Shown here one piece after another: positions 1 through 8,462 of a DNA stretch of 64,000 nucleotides. The position numbers were made by a program, and so were the translations under genes. The DNA comes from DTKY01 sp037440765 (lineage in GTDB: Bacteria; Acidobacteriota; Terriglobia; Bryobacterales; Bryobacteraceae): the NCBI GenBank assembly GCA_037440765.1, contig JBBITL010000018.1, forward strand, positions 62,001 through 126,000, read 5' to 3'. Numbering within the stretch: the stretch's first letter is position 1; each line of letters opens with the position of its first letter. The notes under the pieces were generated by a model, which made no database searches, had not been told where the DNA came from, and saw only the letters and a list, made by a program, of their open reading frames with translations.

Positions 1-2184
1 GTCAATCGCGGCAGGCAAGGGGTTAATCCTCTGGATGAGGTGACCAGCACCGCGACCGGCGGCGCCAAGACATACGAGGACAGCCTGCTGCCGCTCAAGG
101 ACGCAACAGGCAAGACCATTGCGCTGCCGCGCATCTTCCCCGGCAGCAACACCATGGGTCTGAAGCCCGGCGTGCACTTCGGCTTCCCCACCGGTTTCAG
201 CGCGCAGTCGGCCGGCCAGACCATCTCAAGCGTCCCGGTGTTCCGCCACGATCCCCGCTGGCCGTTCGTGGGCACCGACACGGTGCAGACCATCTCCAAC
301 AAGACCACCTGGATCAGCGGCGCTCACAACCTGAAGGTGGGAGTCTACATTGAGCGGATGGCCCGCAACGTAAGCGTCTACTCGATCCACAACACCGCCG
401 GGACCTACTACTTCGGCTCGGACCGCGCTGCCCCCCTTGACACCGGGTTCCCGTACTCCAATGCGCTGATCGGCAGCATTTTCGCTTACGGCGACGACAA
501 CATCAAGCAGATCAACCGCGCGCGCTACACGCAGATCGAGTGGTACGTGCAGGATACCTGGAAAGTCGTTCCCAGGCTCACGCTGGATCTCGGGTTGCGT
601 TTCCACCGGGTGGGCGACCTGTATTCCAAGGGCGCCAAACTCGGCTTCTTCCGCGAAGCGGATTATGACCGCAGCAAGAGCGGGCAACTGCTGTTCCCGG
701 CCTGCGCCGTCCCGACCGCCGGCACCTGCGCCACCGCCAACCGGATCGCCATCAACCCGGTGACCGGGGCGAGGTTCCCCTTCGTCCGGCAGGGCACCTT
801 CGACAAGGCCACATACCCTGTCAACGGCATGCCATATTCGGGCATCCGCCTGTATGACAGCCGTTTCTTCAACATCGGCCCCATCAAGTTGGCCCCGCGC
901 CTGGGCTTTGCCTACGACGTGTTCGGCAACGGGAAGACGGCTGTTCGCGGCGGCTTCGGCTCCATCGTGGGCCGCAACTGGACGGTGGACAGTATCGGAG
1001 CGGGGGCTGACGGCATGGGCCCCATAAACGCGCCGCCCACGTTCCTTGCGCCGATTGTCCTGTACACCGACTTCAACAGCCTGGCGACGGCTGACAACTA
1101 CCTGACGCCCCAGACGGTGTTCGGCGGGCCGCAGGATGAGAAACCCATCACCACCTACAACTGGAGCTTCGGCATCCAGCATGAGGTCGGCCGCGGTATG
1201 ATCGCAGACGTGTCCTACGTGGGCAACACCGTCCGGCATGGCTACGGCCAGGCGATCGACTTCAACGCCGTGCCGCCGTACACCACCTGGAACCCGACCG
1301 ACGGCCAGATCCAGCGGTTCCGCGACCCCACCGGCGCCGGCTTCTACTCCACCGACCTGATCCGGTCGATGGTGGGCTTTAACGGTCTCAGCAGCATTCC
1401 CATATGGACGTTCCTCCGGAACGCGAACTATCACTCTCTCCAGACGCAGTTGAACCGCCGGACTGGCAACCTGCAATGGAATCTGAACTACACCTTCGCC
1501 AAGCAGATCACCTACAACAACACCACCGGCTTCCAGTGGGTGGACCGCAAGCTCAGCAAGTCGATCAGCGGCCGCAAGCACGCCGTTAATTTCAACTTCG
1601 GATACGGGCTTCCGGCCGGCAGCAGTCTGCTTGGACGGCACGTGATCGCCCGGCACGCGCTTGACGGCTGGAGAATCAACGGCAACGGCGCCATCTTCAG
1701 CGGCACGCCCTTCAGCTTCGGTTGCGGCGCCACGGCAGCCCCGGCCGGCCAGTGGACCGGCACGCCCACCGGCGGCATCCCGTTCCGCTGCCAGATGGGA
1801 GACAGCATTTTCCTCCCGGCGGGGCAGTTCCCGTCGGCCACCGAGGACACCAGGTTGCAGTACGCGTTCAACGCGGACAACTTCCAGTTGCCGCCGCCGG
1901 CGTCGCTGGGCATCGGCAACACCCCGCCGGACTTGCTCTGGGGGCCAGGGGCGTTCAACCTTGATCTTTCCGTGGGCAAGCAGTTTCCGGTCGCGGAGGG
2001 CAGGTCGCTCGAGATCAGGGCCGAGTCCTTCAACACGCTGAACCATTTCAACCCCGGCAACCCGAACACCACAATCACCCGGCACTTCACGACCGGGGCT
2101 CAGACCAATGCCAGCTTTGGCATTATCAGCGGCGCGCAGGTGGGCTCCCGCCGGGTGATTCTATCGGCAAGATTCAGATTCTGA
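1..2184 (+). CDS. Oar-like TonB-dependent outer-membrane receptor, C-terminal part
   Basis: The reading frame is open from the first base, so the true start lies upstream; 727 residues are visible. Seen: repeated beta-barrel-like stretches with alternating aromatic and polar residues, for example WYVQDTWKVVPRLTLDLGLRF near residues 181-201, and a final phenylalanine (SARFRF), which is the usual outer-membrane barrel ending. Family knowledge: Oar-like receptors of Acidobacteria are about 1100-1200 residues, with an N-terminal carboxypeptidase-regulatory domain and plug; those parts are missing here because of the window edge. A GTG at 40 is an internal codon, not a start. The gene is followed after 37 bases by an exported oxidoreductase, so the substrate may be a carbohydrate (inference). 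Confidence 0.85.
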   Translation, partial: VNRGRQGVNPLDEVTSTATGGAKTYEDSLLPLKDATGKTIALPRIFPGSNTMGLKPGVHFGFPTGFSAQSAGQTISSVPVFRHDPRWPFVGTDTVQTISNKTTWISGAHNLKVGVYIERMARNVSVYSIHNTAGTYYFGSDRAAPLDTGFPYSNALIGSIFAYGDDNIKQINRARYTQIEWYVQDTWKVVPRLTLDLGLRFHRVGDLYSKGAKLGFFREADYDRSKSGQLLFPACAVPTAGTCATANRIAINPVTGARFPFVRQGTFDKATYPVNGMPYSGIRLYDSRFFNIGPIKLAPRLGFAYDVFGNGKTAVRGGFGSIVGRNWTVDSIGAGADGMGPINAPPTFLAPIVLYTDFNSLATADNYLTPQTVFGGPQDEKPITTYNWSFGIQHEVGRGMIADVSYVGNTVRHGYGQAIDFNAVPPYTTWNPTDGQIQRFRDPTGAGFYSTDLIRSMVGFNGLSSIPIWTFLRNANYHSLQTQLNRRTGNLQWNLNYTFAKQITYNNTTGFQWVDRKLSKSISGRKHAVNFNFGYGLPAGSSLLGRHVIARHALDGWRINGNGAIFSGTPFSFGCGATAAPAGQWTGTPTGGIPFRCQMGDSIFLPAGQFPSATEDTRLQYAFNADNFQLPPPASLGIGNTPPDLLWGPGAFNLDLSVGKQFPVAEGRSLEIRAESFNTLNHFNPGNPNTTITRHFTTGAQTNASFGIISGAQVGSRRVILSARFRF

Positions 2185-2221
2185 GGATGGGCAGGTCGTC
2201 GGACCTGCCAGGGACAACTCG

Positions 2222-3628
2222 ATGAAAGAGAAAAAGAACAAGAGGGTTTCACGAAGGAGCTTTGTGACTGCTACGGGCGCCGCTGCTGCGGCGCCCCTTC
2301 TTTTGCCGGGGACCGTCCTCGGGCAAGCCGGAGGCGCGCCTCCGGGCCAGGCGCCCGGCCCGCCGGGTGGACAGGGCGCCGGGCCAGCGGTGGTCGCCCG
2401 GGCCGGTCTGCTCGACAGGATCGTTTTCGCCGGCATAGGTATCCGCGGACGCGGCATGAACGTCCTGCGGCAGATGATCACCGACGACCGGGTGCATTTC
2501 ACGGCCATCGCCGACGTGCAGGAGAGTTCCCGCGAGGCCGTGAAGAGCTTCGTGGACGGATACTACGGCAACAACGAGTGCCGGATGTACCGCGATCCGG
2601 CGGAGATTATGGCGCGCCAGGACGTGGACGCCCTGCTGATCGCCACCAGCGACCGCTGGCACGGCCCCATGGGGATCTGGGCCGCCCAGGCCGGCAAGGA
2701 CATGTTCTGCGAGAAGCCGGCAGCCATGTCCATAGCGGAGAGCTACGCCCTGGCGGACAATGTGCGCCGCTATGGCGTCGTATACCAGTCCGGCGCGCAG
2801 CGCAAGAATCAGTTCGCCTTCGAGTTTGCGGTGGGGCTGGCCCGCAGCGGCATGCTCGGCAGGCTGCTGGCCGTGCACGCCGATACCGCCATCGGCCTGG
2901 GGACGGTCGACGAGGGCGGACACGGATGGTGGCCGGAAGAGAAGCCGGAGCCGGACCCGCTGGTGATCGATTGGGACAAGTGGCTTGGGCCGTGCCTGTG
3001 GCGGCCCTGGAATTCCCGCTACCCCACCCAGGGCCGCGGCCAGTTCTGGGATTTCCACGCGGGCCTGCTGGAGTGGTCCTCTCACACCGTCGCCATGGCG
3101 CAATGGGCGGCCGACATGGAGCACACCGAGCCCGTCGAGTACGTGCCCGAGGGCGGCGATTTCAGAGGAGACGGCCTGATCAACCGGTACACGATCTACT
3201 GCAAGTACGCCAACGGGGTCCAACTGATCCTGCGCAATCATAGCTGGAGAGGCCTTGGTTCATGCAGCAACCTGTTCGAGGGCACCGATGGGTGGGTCGA
3301 AACGGGCGACAGCGGCAGGATCGAGGTGTCGCCGAACCTGAAGTCGCTGGTGCCCACCAGGACGGGGGTCAGGCTAGACCCCACCGGCGAGCACATAAGG
3401 GAGTTCATCCACAGCATCCGTTCGCGGATACCGCCGCGGGCGAATGCCGAAGTGACCGCCCACACCCACGTGGCCTCCCACGCGGCCTGGATCGCGGCGC
3501 AGTTGAACCGCAAGGTTGTGTGGGATCCGGCCAAGCGCGCGTTCATAGGCGACGAGGAGGCCAACCGCATGCGCAGCCGGGCCTACCGGGAGCCGTGGCG
3601 TGTGGAATCGCTGGCTACCACGATGTAG
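2222..3628 (+). CDS. Tat-exported Gfo/Idh/MocA-family oxidoreductase
   Basis: A 468-residue predicted NAD(P)-dependent sugar oxidoreductase. The N-terminus has a twin-arginine signal (SRRSFVTATGAA at about residues 10-21), then a Pro/Gly-rich linker at about 37-58. A Rossmann-type start follows (IVFAGIGIRGRGMNVL), and the family EKP motif is in MFCEKPAAMS near residue 163. The WDKWLGPCLWRPWN stretch resembles the C-terminal domain of exported members. It probably acts outside the cytoplasm, which is odd for an NAD-dependent enzyme, but such members often bind cofactor tightly (family knowledge). It lies between the TonB receptor and a HEAT/DUF1080 pair, consistent with a role in glycoside oxidation (inference). 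A second family member is at 14594. Confidence 0.88.
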   Translation: MKEKKNKRVSRRSFVTATGAAAAAPLLLPGTVLGQAGGAPPGQAPGPPGGQGAGPAVVARAGLLDRIVFAGIGIRGRGMNVLRQMITDDRVHFTAIADVQESSREAVKSFVDGYYGNNECRMYRDPAEIMARQDVDALLIATSDRWHGPMGIWAAQAGKDMFCEKPAAMSIAESYALADNVRRYGVVYQSGAQRKNQFAFEFAVGLARSGMLGRLLAVHADTAIGLGTVDEGGHGWWPEEKPEPDPLVIDWDKWLGPCLWRPWNSRYPTQGRGQFWDFHAGLLEWSSHTVAMAQWAADMEHTEPVEYVPEGGDFRGDGLINRYTIYCKYANGVQLILRNHSWRGLGSCSNLFEGTDGWVETGDSGRIEVSPNLKSLVPTRTGVRLDPTGEHIREFIHSIRSRIPPRANAEVTAHTHVASHAAWIAAQLNRKVVWDPAKRAFIGDEEANRMRSRAYREPWRVESLATTM

Positions 3629-3658
3629 GCGGGAGCATAGGATAAGGAGAGAACGAAA

Positions 3659-4489
3659 ATGCAAGCACCTGGACAGACGCAACAAGTACCGGGAGCGCCG
3701 GGACGCGGAGAACCCGGGCGCGGGGCCGCAGGGCAGGACCAGGCGCCCGCGCGAGGAGCAGGACGCGGGCCGGCGCCCAAGGTTCCTCCGGAATTCGATG
3801 CCCTTCCCATCTGGACCTCGGATGCGCCGAAACTTGTCGCCATGGTGAAGGACCCCAATTCGACCCTTTTTCAGAAGGCGATCGCGTGCAAGAAGTTGTC
3901 CATCTCCGGAGGAAGGGAGGCGATAGCGCCCATGGCGGCGCTGCTGAATCATCCTCAACTGGCGTGTTACGCCCGCTTCGGGATGGAGCCGAACCCGGAT
4001 CCGTCCGTGGACGACGCATTCCGCGCCGCTCTTCCCACGCTGAAGGGCAAGCTTCAGGTGGGCGTGATTCATTCGATCGGCTTCCGCAAGGACGCCAAGG
4101 CGCTGGACGCCCTCGGCAAGCTGATCGGCGACAAAGACCCCGAGGTCGCCGGGGCCGCCGCGGCCTCGGTGGGAATGATCGGCGGGCCACAGGCCGCCAA
4201 GATCTTGCAGGCGGCTCTGAAGACCACCAAGGCGCCCGTGTTTCCAGTGGTGGCCCGTGCCTGCCTGATGTGCACAGAGGGGTTGATGGCGAGCAACCGC
4301 GCCCGGGCGCTGGAGCTGTACACCGAGCTCAGCGCAACCTCGATGCCCAAGCCGGTGCGCCTGGCGGCGCTGCGCGTGCTGAACGCCGCGGGGCCCGCGC
4401 CTCCCGGCGCCAGGAAGTGGCCGGCGCCGACCGGCGCCGCCGCCGATGCCGACACCAGCGGCTTCCTGGGCCGCGGGCGGCAGAACTAG
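3659..4489 (+). CDS. HEAT-repeat-like protein with low-complexity N-terminus
   Basis: 276 residues. The first ~42 residues are rich in Pro, Gly, Gln and Arg with no signal peptide. The rest forms helical pairs of HEAT type, for example KALDALGKLIGDKDPEVAGA followed by a Gly-Gly turn and AAKILQAALKTT. The start is supported by AAGGAGAG seven bases upstream. No catalytic motif is visible; a scaffolding or protein-interaction role is the most one can say. It sits 30 bases after the exported oxidoreductase and before a DUF1080 gene, so the three may be co-transcribed, although a strong hairpin (4518-4549) lies before the DUF1080 gene. Confidence 0.6.
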   Translation: MQAPGQTQQVPGAPGRGEPGRGAAGQDQAPARGAGRGPAPKVPPEFDALPIWTSDAPKLVAMVKDPNSTLFQKAIACKKLSISGGREAIAPMAALLNHPQLACYARFGMEPNPDPSVDDAFRAALPTLKGKLQVGVIHSIGFRKDAKALDALGKLIGDKDPEVAGAAAASVGMIGGPQAAKILQAALKTTKAPVFPVVARACLMCTEGLMASNRARALELYTELSATSMPKPVRLAALRVLNAAGPAPPGARKWPAPTGAAADADTSGFLGRGRQN

Positions 4490-4517
4490 TGCCCGGGTTG
4501 CCGGGATGAAGGGTGAC

Positions 4518-4549
4518 GGCGCCAGCGGCCCTGTGCGGCCGCTGGCGCC
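4518..4549 (+). terminator. 13-bp perfect GC hairpin between HEAT and DUF1080 genes
   Basis: Bases 4518-4530 and 4537-4549 are perfect reverse complements (13 bp) around a 6-base loop. There is no downstream T-run, so it is not a textbook intrinsic terminator. It may be a partial terminator or an mRNA-stabilising element separating the two genes. Confidence 0.4.
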
Positions 4550-4577
4550 CCAGCGATTCACGGGAGACGAGGCATTC

Positions 4578-5309
4578 ATGCGAAAAGCACAACTTCTTTT
4601 GGCGGTCGTGGTGGTGGTGGCGGTTGCGGTGGTGGCTCAGCAGCGGGGGGGCCGAGGCGTGGGTGCGCCTGACGACAGCGCTGGCTTCGAGGCGATCTTT
4701 GACGGCAAGTCGCTGGCCAATTGGGACGGCGAGCCGGGCTTCTGGCGGGTCGCCGATGGCTGCATCGTCGGTGAAACCACGGCCGACAATGTGTTGAAGC
4801 AGAACACGTTTTTGGTCTGGCGTGGAGGATCGGTCCGGGATTTTGAGCTGAAGCTGGAGTACAGGCTCACCGAGGCCGCCAACAGCGGCGTCCAGTACAG
4901 GAGCGTGATGGTGCCCGAGGTTTCCAAGTGGGCCATGCGCGGCTACCAGGCGGACATGGACGGCGCCAACAACTACACCGGCATGGTCTTTGAAGAACGC
5001 GGGCGCGGGTTCCTGGCGCCCCGGGGCAGGTTCAACCGGCTGGCCGGGGACAAGACCATGAAGCAGGTGGCCATTCTCGGCGAGGCGGACACCCTCAAGG
5101 CGGCCATCAAGACCGGCGCGGAATGGAACCAGATGCACATTATCGCCAAGGAGAACATGCTGGTTCACGTCATCAACGGACATGTCACGGCGGTCTTCCT
5201 GGACGAGGAGCCGCAGGGCCGCGCCACGGAGGGACTGCTTGGCCTCCAGCTTCACGTCGGCAAGCCCATGAAGAACGAGTTCCGCAACATTCTGCTCAAG
5301 AGGCTGTAG
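4578..5309 (+). CDS. Secreted DUF1080 (3-keto-disaccharide hydrolase) protein
   Basis: 243 residues from the ATG at 4578, chosen because it gives a clear signal peptide (MRKAQLLLAVVVVVAVAVVA) with GGGAGA about 10 bases upstream; an in-frame ATG at 4446 would overlap the previous gene and bury the signal. The mature part matches the DUF1080 concanavalin-like fold: FEAIFDGKSLANWDGEPGFW near the start, then ANSGVQYRS, and a C-terminal LGLQLHVGKPMKNEFRNILLKRL. Family knowledge: DUF1080 is assigned as a 3-keto-disaccharide hydrolase domain. Together with the exported Gfo/Idh/MocA enzyme at 2222 it suggests glycoside cleavage after C3 oxidation (inference). Confidence 0.85.
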   Translation: MRKAQLLLAVVVVVAVAVVAQQRGGRGVGAPDDSAGFEAIFDGKSLANWDGEPGFWRVADGCIVGETTADNVLKQNTFLVWRGGSVRDFELKLEYRLTEAANSGVQYRSVMVPEVSKWAMRGYQADMDGANNYTGMVFEERGRGFLAPRGRFNRLAGDKTMKQVAILGEADTLKAAIKTGAEWNQMHIIAKENMLVHVINGHVTAVFLDEEPQGRATEGLLGLQLHVGKPMKNEFRNILLKRL

Positions 5310-5310
5310 C

Positions 5311-5393
5311 GTCCCGAATCAGAAGTCCGCTGAACAAATGCGCCCGCTTGCTGACGGGCGCGGTTCGGCGCTCATAACCGCGAGCGTAATTAC
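5311..5393 (-). repeat. Interspersed GC-rich repeat, short copy
   Basis: Read on the minus strand, this intergenic segment matches 20938-20993 on the plus strand almost base for base over about 55 bases, with a few substitutions and a 2-base difference. It begins with a small hairpin (CGCGGTT/AACCGCG), then a GTCAGCAAGCGGGCGC core, then a tail ending in CTGATTCGGGA. It fills nearly the whole gap between the DUF1080 gene and the next gene. The left boundary on the minus strand is approximate. Confidence 0.65.
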
Positions 5394-5398
5394 GCGTC

Positions 5399-6442
5399 AT
5401 GACCTTATACCGGAACCGCAAGGCAGTACAACTGGAGAGCCCGGAGGTCCGCCTGACGCTTCTGGCGGAAGGCGGCCACATCGCCGAACTGCTGCACAAG
5501 GCGACAGGGGTCAATCCGCTGTGGACGCCGCCTTGGCCGTCCATCGAACCTTCAACCTACTCGCCGGAAAGGCATCCGGAATACGGCGCGGGCGCCGACG
5601 CCAGGCTGCTGGCCGGAATCATGGGACACAACCTCTGCCTGGACATTTTCGGCGGGCCATCGGAGGAGGAAGCCGCGGCCGGCCTGACAGCGCACGGCGA
5701 GGCCTCGGTGGCGCCATACGAGGTCTCGGCAGAAGATGGCTTGCTGACCGCGCGGGCCGGGTTCCCCGAGTCGGGCCTCCGCTTTGAACGTGTAATCCGG
5801 TTCGTCAACCCGTCCACGATCCACGTCGCCGAACAGTTGGAGAACCCGACGGCGTGCGACCGCCCCATCGGCTGGACCCAGCACGTCACCCTGGGAGATC
5901 CCTTCGTCGAGCCTGGCGTAACACAGTTTCGCGCCTCGGCCACCCGGTCGAAGGTGTTCGAGGGCGACTTCGCCGGCCCCGACAGCTACATGCAGGCGGG
6001 AGCCGAGTTCGACTGGCCCCACGTCCCGCGCACCGGCGGGGGCACGGCCGATATGCGGACCTTTGCAGGATTGCCGGTCTCGGGAGCGTTCTCCGCGCAC
6101 CTGATGGACCCCGGACGCGACGACGCGTTCTTCCTGGCCTGGAACCCGAAGTCGCGGGTGCTGATAGGGTACGTCTGGAAGCAGCCGGACTTCCCCTGGC
6201 TGGGCATCTGGGAAGAGAACCGCAGCCGCCAGGGAACGCCCTGGAATGGCGCGACCATCACCCGCGGCATGGAATTCGGGGTCTCGCCCATGCCCGAGAC
6301 GCGCCGGCAGATGATCGGGCGGGGGACCATGTTCGGCGCCCCCTGCTTCAGGTGGATTCCCGCCAAGAGCGCGGTCCGTGTCGAATACCGCGCGTTTGTC
6401 ACTTCCTCAGACCATATACCCGACGCGCCTCCAGTATTCTGA
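5399..6442 (+). CDS. Galactose-mutarotase-like superfamily protein
   Basis: 347 residues, no signal peptide. The sequence is beta-rich and starts with MTLYRNRKAVQLESPEVRLT; it resembles aldose-1-epimerase-like (galactose mutarotase fold) proteins: an early LLAEGGHIAEL segment, a central QLENPTACDRPIGWTQHVTL segment carrying a possible active-site His, and a late WKQPDFPWLGIWEENRS segment. The precise reaction is not visible; mutarotation or carbohydrate binding are both possible. It lies downstream of the DUF1080 gene on the same strand, separated by a repeat copy, so it may belong to the same sugar pathway (inference). I see no clear ribosome site before the ATG at 5399. Confidence 0.6.
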   Translation: MTLYRNRKAVQLESPEVRLTLLAEGGHIAELLHKATGVNPLWTPPWPSIEPSTYSPERHPEYGAGADARLLAGIMGHNLCLDIFGGPSEEEAAAGLTAHGEASVAPYEVSAEDGLLTARAGFPESGLRFERVIRFVNPSTIHVAEQLENPTACDRPIGWTQHVTLGDPFVEPGVTQFRASATRSKVFEGDFAGPDSYMQAGAEFDWPHVPRTGGGTADMRTFAGLPVSGAFSAHLMDPGRDDAFFLAWNPKSRVLIGYVWKQPDFPWLGIWEENRSRQGTPWNGATITRGMEFGVSPMPETRRQMIGRGTMFGAPCFRWIPAKSAVRVEYRAFVTSSDHIPDAPPVF

Positions 6443-6560
6443 TTTACGCGCGCCGGGACACGATTTTGTGGCTCCACGTCAGTCCTCCGGGAGTATACTG
6501 GCCGCAGAGTCAAGAGTGCGGCAAATGATATCCTGGCCAGCCTTGACATAGGAGGATGGG

Positions 6561-7247
6561 ATGAATACCCGATACCGGGCAGCCCTGCCGGCTGCACTGC
6601 TCATCGCGTTCCTGGTTGCGCTCCACTCCGGTTGCGGCACACCGCCAGGGCCGGTGACCGACACAACCGCTGTCCAAGGGACCGGGAAGGAGGCGCCACC
6701 GGCAAGCCCGCAGCCGCAGGCCGGCAAGCCCGCAGCCGCCGGCGGGGTGTTTCTCGGCAAGAGCGGGACGCCGATGGCTGGCGCGCGACTGATCCTGTGC
6801 AGCATGCGCGAGGATCCGGACTCGCTCTACGGGGTGGCCAAACTGCTCGACGAGGTGCCGATTGCCACGACCGATGCCGCCGGCAGGTTTGAGTTCAGCG
6901 GCCTGGCTCCGGGAAGGTATACGATCGCCTATCTGCCGGCGGGGGTGAAGACTGCGGTTCCCAACGAGATTACCGTATCGCCGCTGAACGCTGTCGATAA
7001 GTCGATCACGCCGCTGTTGCGGAACACTGAACTGGGAACAGGCAGCCCTTACCAGGCCAGACCCTGGGGACAGTTCACCCTGATGAAAGGGCACACCTTC
7101 TGGTCCATGGGCCCGGAGATGAGGATCTGGAACGCAACGGCGCGATTTGGCCGGCAGGGGCCGTACTTTGAGATCCGCCGGGGCAACCTGTGGATGCAGC
7201 AGATGGCGCCCGGAACGGAGACCAAGTTCGACGCCTGGAGTTTCTGA
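6561..7247 (+). CDS. Putative lipoprotein with carboxypeptidase-regulatory-like domain
   Basis: 228 residues. N-terminal hydrophobic segment (ALLIAFLVAL) followed by HSGC, a plausible though imperfect lipobox, then a Pro/Ala/Gln-rich linker with a repeated PQAGKPAAAGG-like stretch. From about residue 60 a single Ig-like carboxypeptidase-regulatory fold is visible: TPMAGARLILCS, then ATTDAAGRFEFSGLAPGRYT. The C-terminal ~60 residues (FTLMKGHTFWSMGPEMRIW) are not recognised. The start is supported by AGGAGG just upstream. Likely cell-envelope attached; function unknown. Confidence 0.65.
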   Translation: MNTRYRAALPAALLIAFLVALHSGCGTPPGPVTDTTAVQGTGKEAPPASPQPQAGKPAAAGGVFLGKSGTPMAGARLILCSMREDPDSLYGVAKLLDEVPIATTDAAGRFEFSGLAPGRYTIAYLPAGVKTAVPNEITVSPLNAVDKSITPLLRNTELGTGSPYQARPWGQFTLMKGHTFWSMGPEMRIWNATARFGRQGPYFEIRRGNLWMQQMAPGTETKFDAWSF

Positions 7248-7262
7248 GGGCCCGCCGGGCCG

Positions 7263-8387
7263 TTACTTGACGACACGATAGGCGGACTTCAGCCCCTTGA
7301 GGTTTCCGGCGGCCAGGCTCTGGTACGGGCTCTGGATGGCGACGCACTGCTCGTAGAACCTCATGGCATCGGCCAGCCTGTTGAGCTTCTGGTTGGCCAG
7401 TCCCAGGTTGAACAGGGCGCCGGCTTTGACCTGGTCGTTGCCCTCAAGCAGCGGCAGCGCCGCCCGCAGGGCTTTGTCGGCCTCGCTCAGTTTGCCCTGG
7501 GTGGTGTAGACCATGCCGGTCATCCAGTTCCCGAGGCCGACCAGCGTGTTCTTCCTCTGTTGCCAGGCAGCGTCACTGACGGTTGCCGGTTGGGGGCTGG
7601 TATTAACCAGTTCTATCAGCCTGGATGAGTAGTCCAGCACCTTCTGGGGCTCAGTGTTGTTTCGCAGGTGGAAGTCCCCCGCTGCGGCCAGCATATCCAG
7701 GGTCGGCTGGCCTTTGGCGATGGCCTTCTCGGCAACGGCCACCGCGGCCGGCACATCGCCCGTCTGAACCAGGGCCAGGAAGTAGAGCTCGTGGGCATGG
7801 GTCCAATAAGCGCTATCCGGAGCCTGCTGCTCCAAAGCCCGCAGCAGCGCTGCTCTGGGCCCCGGCGCCTGCGCCTGTAGCGCCGAGGTAAACAGTGCAT
7901 ACTCCGTATAGGTGTCCACCTCGCCGGCAAACGCCACGCGCTGCTTGTGGTCTTCGTCGGTTTCGCTCCCGGCCTTGGGCGCCTTGGCCTCCCGGCGCGC
8001 CAGTTCCGAGGCACGGACGGCCCACTGGCGGACTGCGTCCGGGTCCTTCATCGCCTCGGCGGCTTTCACGGCGGCCAGGGCGATACCGAGGTCACCCGGA
8101 TCAAGGCCGAGCAGCTTGTCGGCGGCTGACAGAGCCTTGTCGTACTGGCCGGTCTGCGGGCAGGTTGCGACCATCTCGGAGTACGCCCAAGGCACTCCCT
8201 CGTGCTGCGGGTACCGCGTCAGGAACTCCTCGAGCAGCGCCACCTTCTTTGCGGCGTCAGACTCGTTCCTGATCTGCTCAATCAGCTGGCCTTCGGCAGT
8301 GGCAGCGCTGACGACGATGCTCTGACGCTGCGCGCATAGGGGTAGCGCCATAGAAGCGGCAAACAGGGCCACACAAAGCAGTTGCAT
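7263..8387 (-). CDS. Secreted tetratricopeptide-repeat protein
   Basis: 374 residues from the ATG at 8387, preferred over an upstream in-frame ATG at 8435 because it begins a clean signal peptide (MQLLCVALFAASMALPLCAQ) and has GAGGAG six bases upstream. The body is helical with TPR-like units (for example KKVALLEEFLTRYPQ, YDKALSAADKLLGLDPGD, and near the end VKAGALFNLGLANQKLNRLA then DAMRFYEQCVAIQ). A periplasmic protein-interaction role is likely; the partner is unknown. It is oriented opposite to both neighbours, so it is a single-gene unit. Confidence 0.75.
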   Translation of the reverse strand: MQLLCVALFAASMALPLCAQRQSIVVSAATAEGQLIEQIRNESDAAKKVALLEEFLTRYPQHEGVPWAYSEMVATCPQTGQYDKALSAADKLLGLDPGDLGIALAAVKAAEAMKDPDAVRQWAVRASELARREAKAPKAGSETDEDHKQRVAFAGEVDTYTEYALFTSALQAQAPGPRAALLRALEQQAPDSAYWTHAHELYFLALVQTGDVPAAVAVAEKAIAKGQPTLDMLAAAGDFHLRNNTEPQKVLDYSSRLIELVNTSPQPATVSDAAWQQRKNTLVGLGNWMTGMVYTTQGKLSEADKALRAALPLLEGNDQVKAGALFNLGLANQKLNRLADAMRFYEQCVAIQSPYQSLAAGNLKGLKSAYRVVK

Positions 8388-8462
8388 CACCGGCTCCTCT
8401 ACACCGAAGTATACGCCCACGGGCCGCTTTTTCAACCATGGTTTACGGGTTAGTCTGAAGTA

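Noticed and set aside
226..2085. Long open frame on the minus strand opposite the receptor gene
   Set aside because: Composition is typical of an antisense frame in high-GC DNA, with no motif, while the plus strand encodes a clear beta-barrel.
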